Shown one piece after another: positions 10,430 to 21,099 of a DNA stretch of 64,000 nt. Below the pieces are notes generated by a model, which had not been told where the DNA came from, did not search any database, and worked only from the letters and a program-made list of their open reading frames with translations. Location of the stretch: positions 171,517,220-171,581,219 of the forward strand of contig NC_071390.1 in the NCBI RefSeq assembly GCF_022682495.2, written 5' to 3'. Source of the DNA: Desmodus rotundus (taxonomy: Eukaryota > Chordata > Mammalia > Chiroptera > Phyllostomidae). Position numbers and translations under genes: made by a program. Position 1 is the stretch's first letter; each line of letters starts with the position of its first letter.

Positions 10430-10590
10430 TTTTCAAACTGCACCTTTCCCGCTAGAGGTGTTCCCAGTGCCCTACCAGAAATGATTTGGGCTTCATGTGG
10501 GATCTGGGCATTACAATTTATTCAGGCACTCCAAGTGATCATGAAGGCTGATCACCAGGCCACACTTGGAGAAATAGCCCTCTAAAAACT
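10430..10590. mobile_element. Possible MER5-type hAT MITE remnant
   Basis: TGGTTTTCAAACTGCACC on the left and CCACACTTGGAGAAATAGCCC on the right look like worn hAT-Charlie termini, with AAGTGATCATGAAGGCTG inside. Weak resemblance only. Confidence 0.35.
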
Positions 10591-11495
10591 GGTGGAAATG
10601 CAAGACTACTGTGATGAGTTTCACTGATACTTATTGGTATTGTAGGGAAAAGCGTATGTATAGGTATGAATGCTGAAATCAGGGTCCTGCAAAGCTCTCT
10701 GGCCTCCTCCCAAATACAAGGCATTTATTTATATACATACCTACGTAAACTTCCAAGAAGCAAAGAAAGTTCCACCACTTCAGGAAAGAAGCTCTTTATT
10801 CCTTTCCTCTGTCAGTTATAAAGGGTGAAGTGTGGCCAGTTCTTGCCTATCCCAGCCTGTATGTGAAAATCTTCCAAATTAATCTCACTCTGTTAAAATC
10901 CTACTTTTACTTTTAATCATATATTTCCAATTCCAAGACTAGCTAATTTACAAGACAACCAAGACATCTTTGCTTTGCAGTGTTACAACTGTTCTGTGAA
11001 AAATAATTCATCAATATGGGCTTCAAATAGAAAATGATGAAACTAGGTTGTTGCAGCAATTTTCACAAAAAGCAACCCCCCACATGCAATCCTTTCTACC
11101 TGCACATCACAGATGTGTGTATATATTAAATAGAGTGACCCTTTGGCACCTGTAGTAACTCTTTCCATGTTGGCACATTCTTCGTGCCCATGCCAGCCCG
11201 TAGACTGTAAAATGTGCTATAAATGCCCCCCTATAGCTTACTCTTGGGCAATGGTGGTGGTACATACAGAAGACCACTCTAGATAAAATATCATATTAAT
11301 TTCCTTAATGGCAAAGATGGTTTCTTCTCTGAATCCCATCTATACAAACCGATGCCCAAAGGTGGACAGTGGGTAGAAAGGGTAGAAAGTTCCGAAGGCA
11401 TTTCTAGAACATTGTTAAGAATAGTATAAGGGTTACATGCAAACAAACCTCTTTCCAAAAAGGTTAAGTTAGGTTATACTGCAATGGACTTGTCT
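10591..11495. other. Unassigned interval
   Basis: No repeat, exon or RNA gene recognised in about 0.9 kb. Confidence 0.35.
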
Positions 11496-11764
11496 CTTGC
11501 TGTCTTTCTTTCTTCTTTCTCTCTCACCTTCTCTCTCGGGTAGGCATTCACATGCACACACTTCTACTCTCCTTCTTTCTTGTGCGTGTGTGTGTGTTGT
11601 TGTTTTTTTGCCTGGATATATTAACTTTCACTCAATTATATCACTAAGATATAGAAAAGGGAAGCTATTGTTGATTGTGTTAATGAAGTCACACAAAACT
11701 TATTATTCAGGTTACAATACAACATTATAATCATACAACCTTTTCCTACAGGAGAGGTAAACCT

Positions 11765-11870
11765 TGCCAAGTTTATTCATCCATTTATGTATTTGCTCAT
11801 TCCACATAATTAATTAAGTACCTTCTATATGCTGCCAGGCCCTGAGCTGGGCTACACCATTTATAAGTAG
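11765..11870 (-). repeat. L2 LINE 3'-end fragment
   Basis: TTTATTCATCCATTTATG, then TTAAGTACCTTCTATATGCTGCCAGGCCCTGAGCTGGG is the reversed L2 terminus. Confidence 0.65.
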
Positions 11871-12220
11871 TGAATTTAGGATTTTCACATGTTTTTGTAT
11901 GGCCCTCAAACTCCAAAGTGTAATAGGTTTCCAGATGAAAACACTGTTGGGAAAACCGTTTTGAATCAGTTATTATCTATTGAACTTTGGAATACTTCCC
12001 TGCTTCAAACATACGCATTCTAGTCTCATCTCAATTTTATAGCCTTTTTTCAAGAAGTTGAGATTCTTTAAAGAGCAAATTACAGAAAAGCAAACAAGGT
12101 TAAACAGAATAGGAAATTAATGGCCACTTGTAACTGAAAATCCAGGAGATATACCTTTCTTTGAGAGTGGTGTATCTAGGTGCTCAAATCACATCCTTAT
12201 GCATTACCCTGAACCATCAC

Positions 12221-12345
12221 CTCTCCTTCTCTTTCTCTTCCTCTGTCCCTACCCTCTTCTTCCTCCTTTACTTCTTTCCTCCCTCCCTCCCTCCTTCTTC
12301 CTTCCTCCCTCCCTCCTCCCCTTCCTTCCTTCTTTTTCCTCTTAT
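12221..12345 (+). repeat. Pyrimidine-rich simple repeat (CCTT/CCCT)n
   Basis: Almost pure C and T for about 125 bp, dominated by CCTCCCTCC and TTCCTTCC units. The overlapping frames here encode only Ser/Pro/Leu/Phe low-complexity peptide and are not genes. Confidence 0.9.
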
Positions 12346-12599
12346 CAGTTCTGCTTTACTGTGGGTTGGTTAGAGTTTTCAGATTTCTTATTGTGAACCC
12401 CGGAAACTCCTTCAAATTACCTTCATATTTAGAAGTAGAGTGTTCTGTCATAATAGTGCTAACAAAATCATAAAATTAAATCTTATTTGTCCAACTTAGG
12501 TTATGTACATATTTCTTTTAAAAAAACAACAAAACTACCATGAGACTTTTTTTTATCAGGCTTGGGTCACTAGCATTAACTTGGAAGTGGGAAATGGAA

Positions 12600-12770
12600 T
12601 CCCACCTGAAATATATCATTCAATGAATATATGTCAATATATAGTAAGTACCTATCACATGCCAGGTATATACCACATGTGGGGGATGGACCAGTGTCTG
12701 CACTTACAATATTTCTGCTATAATGAACAGAGAACAGACTATCAGCAAATTCTCAAACTAAACCTGCATG
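12600..12770 (-). repeat. L2 or MIR-like fragment
   Basis: CATTCAATGAATATATGTC, TAAGTACCTATCACATGCCAGG and CAGTGTCTGCACTTACA recall the reversed L2 end, with decay between the blocks. Confidence 0.5.
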
Positions 12771-12808
12771 TTATTACTTGAAGAAAGGGCAATAGATGCC
12801 GTTCAGGC

Positions 12809-12877
12809 AAACACATACACACATACCAACCAAACACACACACCCCAACCACACACAAACACACACTCCCCCCCCCA
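12809..12877 (+). repeat. CA-rich microsatellite, interrupted
   Basis: Imperfect (CA)n with CCAA and CCCC interruptions, ending in a run of nine C at about 12868-12876. The minus frame over it encodes a Cys/Val low-complexity peptide. Confidence 0.85.
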
Positions 12878-12939
12878 GCCCCCAATGGCCGATACAGGCA
12901 GGAAGATGAATTTTCCTGAAGTGTGCTAGAGTGTTATAG

Positions 12940-13080
12940 CCAGAAGGAATTATATACACGCAGCTCAGCCTATATTATAGATGAAGTGGCTGAGGTCCAG
13001 AGAGGGAAAGTCATTCAACAAGTAATTGAGAGCACGGAGGTTAGGTCCCTGGTACCACACTCTTAACCCAGGAGTTCTCA
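12940..13080 (-). repeat. MIR SINE fragment
   Basis: TATAGATGAAGTGGCTGAGG, CAGAGAGGGAAAGTCATTC and ACCACACTCTTAACCCAGG match the reversed MIR core and head. Confidence 0.7.
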
Positions 13081-13084
13081 TTCC

Positions 13085-13960
13085 TAGAAGGATGTGGTGC
13101 TTTTCTTCAGTTTCTTCAGTCATCCCTTACTCAGCATCTGACATCTATTTGCTCATGTGCATGCCATAGGATAATGTAACTGGGTATCGTGGTGCGGGGA
13201 AGACATTTGGCCGAGGTCAAATTTTTCCTTTTTTTCTTGCCTGTAATACTGTTAAGAATTTCTAAGCACTCATTTCTCACAAAACTAATCCTTTGGAAAG
13301 ATTATGTAGATTCTAGTCATTCTCTGAAATTTATAGAGATTTAAACAGGTCTTAAGCTAAAATAAAAACAAATCAAAATCCCTGTTCCGTGGTTTCACTG
13401 AGACCAAAATCCAGTGGAATCCCTCTTTGCAATGCCTCTCTTCCTGAATTTTCCTCCACCACATTCATTTTTAAGAAGCAAAATTGCAAACACGGCACTT
13501 TTATTACCCCGGCCACTAATCCCTCCTATTTCTCCTGTACTTCCTGGTTAATGATTGTTTGCCTGATACAACTACACAGTGAAATTACTCCAAATCATTA
13601 ACTCGTTTTTCCTAAGGAAATCCCCCTATATATTTTAATGATAAGAAGTGTTTCTTCTACCCCTGTTTATTGTGGAGTCCCATTATTTTCTCTGTCTCAG
13701 ACCCTCATTATTCTAATCTGTATTAGAAATCCCAGGATAGGTTCTCCTGCCTGCAAAGGCTTGCTAAATGCCTAGATATCCATGAAGTCTCAAGCTGGGA
13801 AAATCTCCAGATTCTGCCCCTTCTCCCTCAGTACCTTCCAAGGGAAAACTATCTTGTGAGAGTTCAGTTTATTGGAGTAATGGCCAAAATATACAGCAAG
13901 GTCTCCAAGGGTGTCTATTACTCATTTTAACATAAACCCTGGAATCCTCTTTAGAAAATT
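13085..13960. other. Unassigned interval
   Basis: No repeat, exon or RNA gene recognised. Confidence 0.35.
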
Positions 13961-13964
13961 AAAT

Positions 13965-14670
13965 ATAAATAGATCCCTACCATATAGGACAGATCCAAAT
14001 GAGTAAATATTAAAAGAAAAAATAAAAACTTCAGAACTGTTCAAAATATAAAACACTGTCTTTCTAAGTAGTTTTCTCCTAAAAAGAATAAATCTTTTAT
14101 GTTCAGCATAAAAAATTGATAAATTCAGTTATGTTAAAATTGAGGACTTCTGTTCACCAATAGATGATATTAAGAAATCTGTAATGCATATAACTGCATA
14201 GATGCCTCTCTGGAGTGCATAAAAATTTCCTTAAAAAACAAACAAACAAAAAATTCAATGAGATAAAAGGCCACATGACCTTGTTAAGAAAATTGCCAGA
14301 TAAGAACAACTATTGCACATTTAGAGACATGCTAGGAAAACAAAATTAAAAAATAAAGGTAGATTAATCTCTAACTGCAATCCCAGAAAGACAAATAATG
14401 ACCATACAAAATGGTATTTTACATCTTCCAGATGGATTGACCCCACGAAAGAGTTGCTAAAGCTTTAAAGACAGAATAACCCTCATTTGGTACTAAGAAA
14501 AGTACAAGTGGGACAACCACTTTGAAAAACAATCCAGAATATGTCATAAAATCCACCATACATGGCCTGACAATTATATTCACCTATACAGGTAACATCT
14601 GCCCTGGAGAAACACTTGCTTAAGGCACAAAGACACGTGCCAAGGATGGCCCCAGAAGTTTCTGTAACAG
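13965..14670 (+). mobile_element. L1M ORF2 3' end and following region, decayed
   Basis: TAGATCCCTACCATATAGG followed by AAAAATTGATAAATTCAG and AAAATTGAGGACTTCTGTTC is the sense of the ORF2 C-terminal region of old L1. Downstream, GGTACTAAGAAAAGTACAAG and CCACTTTGAAAAACAATCC match the later segment before the 3' UTR. Many stops; non-functional. Confidence 0.6.
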
Positions 14671-14679
14671 ATCATTGAA

Positions 14680-15485
14680 GTTATAAAATGAGTTTGGGAC
14701 TTCTGTTCAATAGCTACATGTCTTGAATTCTGCTTATGTTACATCTGGTCTACTAAACGATCACTTATTGCATAATTTAAAACATTAAAATGTAAAAAAT
14801 TCATGACAAAGGGCATAAATAATATTCTAAGAGAATTCAGAGAGAGTAGCATTATTTAAGTTTACTTTGAGATCATGAGATCAGGGGATTTCTTGTGTGG
14901 GAGCATTTTAACAGACACCCTAGGCTATGTTAGTCATTATTTATAACTTGTCCTGTTTTCCAAATGATTTAAAATTACTTATAAAATGTTATGAAAATGT
15001 TTAAATAACAGGGTGCAGAAACCAAGGTTCAGGGGAAATAAGTGAAAAAAAAGAAGCAAGAAAGACATACCACTAGCAAATTGATATGCATGGTATTCAG
15101 TTAATTTTTGTTTAAGAAGTGAAATGTCAATTTACTTCTAGCCAAATGAAGACAAAATACTATCAGTTATTATATCAACATTTAATAAATTAATTAAAGA
15201 GGAAGGGCAGGGATTTTTTTTGTTTGTTCCTTATTGGTTTGTGTTTTGTTTTTTCCTGGCACTATTTTCTTTAAAGAAGATGCTGTGAACCACGGCAATA
15301 AAGGTCATTCTTAGCAAAAGGAACATAATTAAGGCATCAACGTAAAAACTAGCAAACAAATAAATCAATATATGGAAGATACAAACAGGAATCAAAGGGA
15401 AATTCTACCTGACTTTGCTATAGATGCTTGATGATGATTAATGAGGTTCCAAGGACAGACTGGAACCAGACAAACTGAGGGTAGC
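14680..15485. other. Unassigned AT-rich interval
   Basis: No gene or repeat firmly recognised; T-rich at 15215-15255. Confidence 0.35.
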
Positions 15486-15489
15486 AGGC

Positions 15490-15665
15490 AGCAGTAGTCA
15501 AAGTGTGGGCCAGAAGCATCGGCACCTCCGAGGACCTTGTGAGAAATGCTGATTCGTGGCCATGCTTCGGACCTACTGAATTGGAAACCCCATGCAAGAC
15601 CCAGAAATCTGTGTTTTACAACCCCCTTGGCAGTTCTAATACGTAGTAATGGCTGTGAACCCCAA
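15490..15665 (-). mobile_element. MER5A-like hAT-Charlie MITE
   Basis: GTAGTCAAAGTGTGGGCCAG, GGACCTTGTGAGAAATGC, GGACCTACTGAATTGGAAAC and CAGAAATCTGTGTTTTA appear in MER5A order. Non-coding; an ancient placental element. Confidence 0.7.
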
Positions 15666-15884
15666 GACTAAGGAGTCGGGGATGCAGACTAAATGTAATA
15701 ATCAGTCACTGAAGGTACGGTTGTCCAGTCCTCAAGCCCTGCAGGTTGCTGTGTTCCTGCACCAGAGGGCCCGGGACCATCTCCTGCTACTGTCACTCAG
15801 CGGCGGAATGAGGAGCCCAAGTAGATACTCCGGCCTTCTAGTGCATTTCAATCTCGAAAATTATACAGTTAGACAATTATAACG

Positions 15885-16095
15885 CAGGAGTTCTCATGTG
15901 GGGCTTGGTACTTATTTGCAGAGGTCGGGAGTTGTCCTGTGTCCTTTAGGTTGTTTAACAGCATCCCTGGCCTCTCTGCCTACCAAATGCCATTGGCATC
16001 ATTTCCCTAATATGAGAAAACCGAAGATAACTTGAAAACTGCCAAATGTTTTCTGAAGGACGAAATTGCTTCTACCTGAAAAACACTATGCTGAA
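15885..16095 (-). mobile_element. MER20-like hAT-Charlie MITE
   Basis: GTTGTCCTGTGTCCTTTAGG, TTTAACAGCATCCCTGGCC and TACCAAATGCCATTGGCATC, then AACTGCCAAATGTTTTCTG and ACGAAATTGCTTCTACC match reversed MER20. MER20 copies are known to have served as enhancers in placental mammals; nothing here shows activity. Confidence 0.75.
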
Positions 16096-16099
16096 GTAT

Positions 16100-16570
16100 T
16101 TTCAAACTAAAATGTAGAGTCTAGGTATCATTCAGTCCCTGGCATTATTCTTCCCTATATCCTTGGGGGCACCAGCACTGTAATCAAGGTTCAGGTTGGA
16201 TAGGGAATTCTTCTAAAAGACTGAGATGCCAGATCACAGTGCATATTATAATAAAGACAATGGTGAAAATGCTAACAATGATCAGGATGTTAAAAAAATC
16301 ATTTATAATAAGTTGTCTTGAAAAGACAAATTTAAAAGATCTTGAAATGCTCCTCCCTCAAAGAAAGAACCCAGAAATGTAAGAAGTTAATTCCAGAGAC
16401 TTTCTGTGATGATATAGACTCTCTGAAAGCCATTTTCAGCCCAGAAGAATCAATTTTCTAAAAAGGATTTTTATGACATCAGTCTTTGAATTTGAGTGTA
16501 TCATTATCTTAGGAATTTATTAAACACTCAGATTCCAGGGCTTTATTTTCAGTACAGTCAATTATAATAT
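16100..16570. other. Unassigned interval
   Basis: No repeat, exon or RNA gene recognised. Confidence 0.35.
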
Positions 16571-16574
16571 TTAG

Positions 16575-16640
16575 CAAGTGCAGTGTACCTAATATATGCC
16601 AGGCATAGAGCTAACCCCTAGATACACAGATATATACATC
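16575..16640 (-). repeat. Short MIR/L2 fragment
   Basis: GTGTACCTAATATATGCCAGGCATAGAGCTAA is the reversed end shared by MIR and L2; too short to separate them. Confidence 0.5.
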
Positions 16641-16659
16641 CATACATGCATATACATCA

Positions 16660-17745
16660 GGCACTGGGTGACACATGACTGGTACATCTTGGGTCAGGAA
16701 ACTAGAACCTAACTCTGTGTGTCTACAAGGTCCATGCTCATAATTATCACAAAGTCTTTCCACTCATGAATGTCTTCAGCAGCAATGTCTCGGAAGACAC
16801 CAAGTGCACAATTTTGAACAGTATCTGCTCTAGATGAACATTCAAGGTACTATATCCAATGGTTTCAGGTTCAAGGGAACGTTCTCATAGACAGCACTCA
16901 GCCCAGGTGTAATACAGTTCTCTAATTCTGAAATGGAACTCAGTTTATGACTAATATAAATTTAGTGGTAGCTTTGAAAGCAATTTCTGGCAGGAGAAAA
17001 AAACACTACCACACAAGGGTAAGTATGAAATCCTGAGAGAAATATTTAAAAATATATATTTAAAGTGTTGAAAGGAAAATAGTGCTTTGTATTCTTTATC
17101 ATATCACTCTTTGTGAGTATTGAGTATATTCATGTTTATTTTTCTGTGTTCTGTTTTGTAGCCATAAGAAATGTTTCAAACACATCGGAATGGGTAAGAG
17201 TAAGTGCCCTGCATGGTGTGATGCTGCATTATATATGAAACTGTTGCACATATTAAATACGTATTTAAAATATATATCTTAAAATTGAGAAAATTCTGTA
17301 GCTCTCTTTGTTGCCAAAATCTCTAATCATTGCTGCAGGCCTGGGAGGAAGAAATGCACAGAAATTCCTAGGCATCATACTCAGAACAGGAAGACTGGAC
17401 TAATTCTGAAATCTTCAAAAGTTGCTTTAATAATAAAAAATAGAAAGAGCTTGAAAAAAGGAATGCTGGCGAACAAGATGAAGTCATCAAAATGGAACTT
17501 TTGTAATTTGCATACAGAAAGCTTAAAAACTCTCTGTCTAAAAGACTGCTGATACAAGAAATGGCCCATTCCATCAGCCTCTGAGACAGGGATTTACATG
17601 GAGCCCAAAGATACACATTAGAAACAGACAGTGGAGAAATATCAGCATCAAGATACTTTTGTAAGCATTTTGTGCTAATTACCACCCTCGATTATTTAAT
17701 ATTAGTGTTTCACAATGAGACTTTTATAAGATTTAGGGGGGAAAA
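16660..17745. other. Unassigned interval
   Basis: No repeat or gene recognised. The minus-strand frame at 17368-17685 (105 codons) is Ser/Leu/Phe-rich, lacks a domain, and is not supported as coding. Confidence 0.35.
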
Positions 17746-17749
17746 GTGT

Positions 17750-17910
17750 CTTCCTTGCAGAGACTTTCTCAAGCATTGCAGAAGGTTTCTCTCTCCCCAC
17801 TATCCAGAATGCCAGCAGTCCCCACCCACCAGGCAAGAAAAATGCCCTTGACCAGTAAAGGCTCCTTAGCAGCACAGAAACACTTGGAGTTGAGAATCAC
17901 TGGTTGTGCC
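17750..17910 (-). mobile_element. MER20-like hAT-Charlie MITE, diverged
   Basis: CACTATCCAGAATGCCAGCAGTCCCCACCC is the reversed MER20 centre, and TTGGAGTTGAGAATCACTGG is the worn terminal repeat (consensus TTGAGAACCACTG). Confidence 0.5.
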
Positions 17911-18069
17911 TATATTCTTCTTATGGATAAAATGCATGGTGAAATACTTGTTTAAAGAATTGTAATATTCATTCCATAAGATTTGCTCAAGTCATCTTGT
18001 TTGAGCTAATGCCACCTAAAGAAAAGAACCTTTTCATGTACATTTAAGAAAAAATATGTAAGTCCCTTC

Positions 18070-18175
18070 AGTTCAGCAATATTTACAGTCCTGATTGTCT
18101 GCCAGGTGTGAGTAGCCAGGCTCCACCTTCATTCTTTCATCCTGAGAACAGCACCTGGAGTGAGCCACCCTCGGT
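18070..18175 (-). repeat. MIR-like fragment
   Basis: CAATATTTACAGTCCTGATTGTCTGCCAGG and CATCCTGAGAACAGCACC loosely follow reversed MIR. Confidence 0.4.
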
Positions 18176-18344
18176 TTGGATATTGCTCTGCTCTCAGTCA
18201 CTAATATGTGCAATCTTGATTGTCTTCCCCATTTGATTTCAGGGTTTGAAGTCAGGCAACCCCAATATCTCCATTCCATGCAGTTCAGCCCTGTTATAAT
18301 CATAATGCCAGTTCAGTGATGTTAGATTTCTAACAATTACAGCT

Positions 18345-18560
18345 CTGGCGCTGTACTAAGTGTTAGATATAAAATAATAGCCAAGACATGGTATGGACCT
18401 TGAAAACACTCACATTCTAGTAGGAGGTAAACACGTAGGAACAAATAAATAGCATTAAATGTGATACACCCTAAAGAGATGATGGTACAATCCCGAAGCA
18501 ACATAGCGGACAAAGTAAATACCCCATCACAGAGAAAGGAGGAATTTCAGAAGATACTCT
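18345..18560 (-). repeat. L2 LINE 3'-end fragment
   Basis: GGCGCTGTACTAAGTGTTAGATA, then CACTCACATTCTAGTAGGAGG, AACAAATAAATAGC and TAAAGAGATGATGG keep the reversed L2 order. Confidence 0.7.
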
Positions 18561-18584
18561 GATGCCAAAACCCTAACAATAAAT

Positions 18585-18795
18585 GAGCATTTATTACACA
18601 GAGAGTCAGGAGCATTTTTTTTCTAAGCACTGTTATTAGCACATGGAAAAATAAAAGGGTGTTACCTAAAATAATCAGTTCAGGGAACAAAATATTATAA
18701 TATCCCTATAAAGACTAGCAGAGAATAGTAGGAAACTAGCCTAGAGATAGAATTAGATTCAGCTCATTAGGACCTAATGCATGAAAGATGACAAT
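18585..18795 (-). repeat. MIR SINE fragment
   Basis: AATGAGCATTTATTACACAGAG, CTAAGCACTGTTATTAGCAC and ATTATAATATCCCTATAAAG match the reversed MIR 3' half. Confidence 0.55.
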
Positions 18796-18839
18796 TTCAT
18801 CCAGTTGCTTAAAACCCTCAAATCCATCTCCATTATGCA

Positions 18840-19222
18840 GCACACTACTCATCAATTAAAAGGAATGAACATGCCCCACTGTGGATGAAGCTCAAAATAA
18901 ATATGCTGTGTGAAAGGAAGCAGACAAAGCAAGAGTCTATGTTGTATCACTCCATTGATATAAAACTTTGGAAAACACAAACTCATCTGTAGGGAAAGCA
19001 GATCAGGGGTCGCCAGGGGGTGGGGGTGGGGGGTGGCGTGAGAGAGATTACAAAGGGTTGCAAGGAAGCTCCTGAAGATGATACATTCGCTATCTTGACT
19101 GTGGGGATGGTTTCATGGGTGCATTTGTATGTCAGGATTATGAAGTTATACATGTGAAACATGGCATTTACTCTATGACAGTTATACCTTAATAAAGTTG
19201 ACCAAAATATGAAACAAAAAAG
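18840..19222 (+). mobile_element. L1M 3' UTR fragment
   Basis: CATCAATTAAAAGGAATGAAC, ATATGCTGTGTGAAAGGAAGC and CACTCCATTGATATAAAAC match the 3' region of old L1. A G-rich tract follows at 19016-19036. It ends in CAGTTATACCTTAATAAAGTTG and an A-rich tail. No coding sequence. Confidence 0.85.
19016..19036 (+). other. G-rich tract with G-quadruplex potential
   Basis: Runs of 5, 5, 6 and 2 G are separated by single T residues inside the L1 3' UTR. L1 3' UTRs are known to carry such G-rich polypurine tracts. The longest run could be split to supply a fourth G-triplet. Confidence 0.7.
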
Positions 19223-19426
19223 GAGACTTATACATTGCATTTGACTGCCTAAAAGCTCCATGAGAATAAACATAGAACCAAAAATATTTCCCCATTGGAG
19301 TGGTGTAAGAATTGGATGAATGGGCCCAAGGGAGAAATCACCATGTAATTTAATTTAAAATTAATGAAGAAGAAAAAACTAAGTTTTATTTGTTAATCAC
19401 TTATTTCTAATATCACTCTCATTGCA

Positions 19427-19428
<2 letters not shown>

Positions 19429-19460
<32 letters not shown>

Positions 19461-19481
19461 TATGTAATGTGTGTGTGTGTG
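19429..19481 (+). repeat. (TA)n and (GT)n microsatellite pair
   Basis: About 14 TA units at 19429-19457, then GAATATGTAAT and about 6 GT units at 19469-19481. The 187-codon plus frame that starts here reads through this repeat and is not a gene as it stands. Confidence 0.95.
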
Positions 19482-19499
19482 CTGTTCTTATTATTTCTC

Positions 19500-19605
19500 C
19501 CTTCTAGAATGTTTTTCCTGGCCTCTAACCTACCTTTTAAACATCTATTTTCTCTCAAGGCAGTTCTATACTGCTCTCTGCTTGGTGAAGTTCATTCTAA
19601 CCTCA
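19500..19605 (+). repeat. L2-like fragment (sense)
   Basis: TCTAGAATGTTTTTCCTGGCC, CTACCTTTTAAACATC, CTCTCAAGGCAG and GGTGAAGTTCATTCTAACC follow the L2 region just before its 3' end. Its pyrimidine-rich close supplies an acceptor-like CTAACCTCAG at 19597-19606. Confidence 0.5.
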
Positions 19606-19704
19606 GGCATGCGTGGAGCACCCCTTCTTGGATGGTGGAGTGTGGTGGAGGCTTTGGGAGGACCACTCTGCTCCAACCTGCCAAATATCCCTTCGCTTAC
19701 TTAC

Positions 19705-19805
19705 CGGCTTGGGTGTCTCTTCCACTGGAGAACCATCTTCAGGTAAGCCACTATCTGTGTATTCTGAGCAATCGTCAAAGTGTCGAACATATTCGTGTAT
19801 ACTTA
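19705..19805 (-). CDS. Candidate internal coding exon of an unrecognised gene
   Basis: On the minus strand GTTAATTCTCTCAG precedes the segment and GTAAGTAAG follows it, a fair acceptor and a good donor. The 101 bp between them have no stop in the frame that completes a codon at the donor. One base from an upstream exon would be needed to start that frame. The translation is acidic and protein-like, with an EYVRHFDDC segment, then SEYTDSGLPEDGSPVEETPK: rich in Asp, Glu, Ser and Pro, one Cys, no repeat. Open frame extends both ways (19603-19950, 115 codons). I match it to no family, and see no partner exon. The plus strand also has splice-like sites here. It could be a real exon, a decayed one, or chance. 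Confidence 0.3.
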
Positions 19806-20774
19806 CTGAGAGAATTAACGCCATGCTCTCACTCCTACCTTCATACAGATGTTCTGAGACATGGATGGAGAAGAGATGCCAGTCTGCCGTGCCAACTCCA
19901 GTTGACCAGCATTGGTCGGCCCTCTCTATTGACAAGGATTCTAACGTCATTTCTGAATTCTAGATGGAGGGCCGTGTTTGCTTAGAAATGTCTGTCATGG
20001 TTTATTATGGGGATATGGGAACACGAGCAACACATACTTCTGATTTCTAAATTGAGAAATGTACAATTGAAACATTATATAAAATAGCACTTTAAATCAA
20101 CTTTTCATGCAAAATGGAGTGCCACTGTTTCTTTCTAGAAGGCATGGTCTTTCTTCAATTTGTCATTTTGGGTGGTGAAATTGAGACATTCTTCATCTTC
20201 TCACGGGTTCTTATTTAGAGGAGAAAAATCAGTGACAGATATGTGGCTCCACACAAGTTAACATTACATTGGGGGCAGTTGAGGGGTGAGAAGAGAGAAA
20301 AGGGACAGAGGGGGAATGGAAGATGACTTAGTGGGGGCGACCAAAGGAGCAGGAAGTGTGGGAGTTGTCCCCTGACAGTAGATGACAGTGAAGGCCACAG
20401 GGTGGATCTGGGCACAAGGGCAACTTCTGTGGCAAACCTTTCCCATCTGGCCCATGTTTCACGAACATGAAGAGATTACAACTAAAATCTGGGGCATGTC
20501 AAAGAGAAGAGAATGGCCACAACATGCCGATGTCACCAATAGGTGAGGAAGTACAGTGTAAGCATGCAGAACACAGTTAAAAGTGACCGTGAAAATAAAA
20601 AAGATACACAAATCTTGGAGAGGCAATGGATTTCTAGAGACGTGACGAGGAGTCAAGAAGACTTGAACATGTCAAAGGGCAGGGTAATCTGGGTTACGAG
20701 GAGCATGATACGATCACATACTTCCTTACAGGGCACAACAGATCTTTGATTATTGGATTCCTAAGACTATTCTG

Positions 20775-20865
20775 AAAGATAGGGTCAGACATTATTATTC
20801 ACCAGAAAGAAACTAAAGCTCCTAAAAGTTAAAAACCACGCTGGAGCCAGTGAATCAGGGAGGAA
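20775..20865 (-). repeat. MIR-like fragment
   Basis: CATTATTATTCACCAGAAAG, AAACTAAAGCTCCTAAAAGTTAA and CACGCTGGAGCCAGTGAATC resemble the reversed MIR core. It directly abuts the pyrimidine tract. Confidence 0.5.
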
Positions 20866-20877
20866 GAATGTGCCAAC

Positions 20878-21007
20878 AGGCCTCTCCCTCCCCATTTCCC
20901 TTCTACGTCTCCCCTCCTCGTCCTCTTCTCTTCCTTTCTTTTGTCTTCCTTCCCTCCTTCCTTCCTCCCTCCCTCCCTCCCTCCCTCCCCCCCTTCCTTC
21001 CTTCCCC
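20878..21007 (+). repeat. Pyrimidine tract with (CCCT)n core
   Basis: About 130 bp of nearly pure C/T with eight or so CCCT units at 20964-20990. The opposite-strand frame gives only Glu/Gly/Arg low-complexity peptide. Mirror-symmetric stretches could form triplex DNA. Confidence 0.92.
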
Positions 21008-21099
21008 GCTTCCAGTGCTCCCCGTTCCTTCTCTCTCTGTCACCAGACTGAACATACATGAATCTTTGACAGTTTAAAAATATACTTGAGGGGTCATGT

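Noticed and set aside
12161..12396. Two plus-strand Ser/Pro/Phe-rich frames
   Set aside because: Translation of a pyrimidine tract.
19422..19985. 187-codon open frame on the plus strand, the longest in the window
   Set aside because: It begins inside the (TA)n/(GT)n microsatellite and an L2 fragment, has no domain, and conflicts with the open minus-strand frame. Only the splice-bounded sub-segments are kept, as findings.
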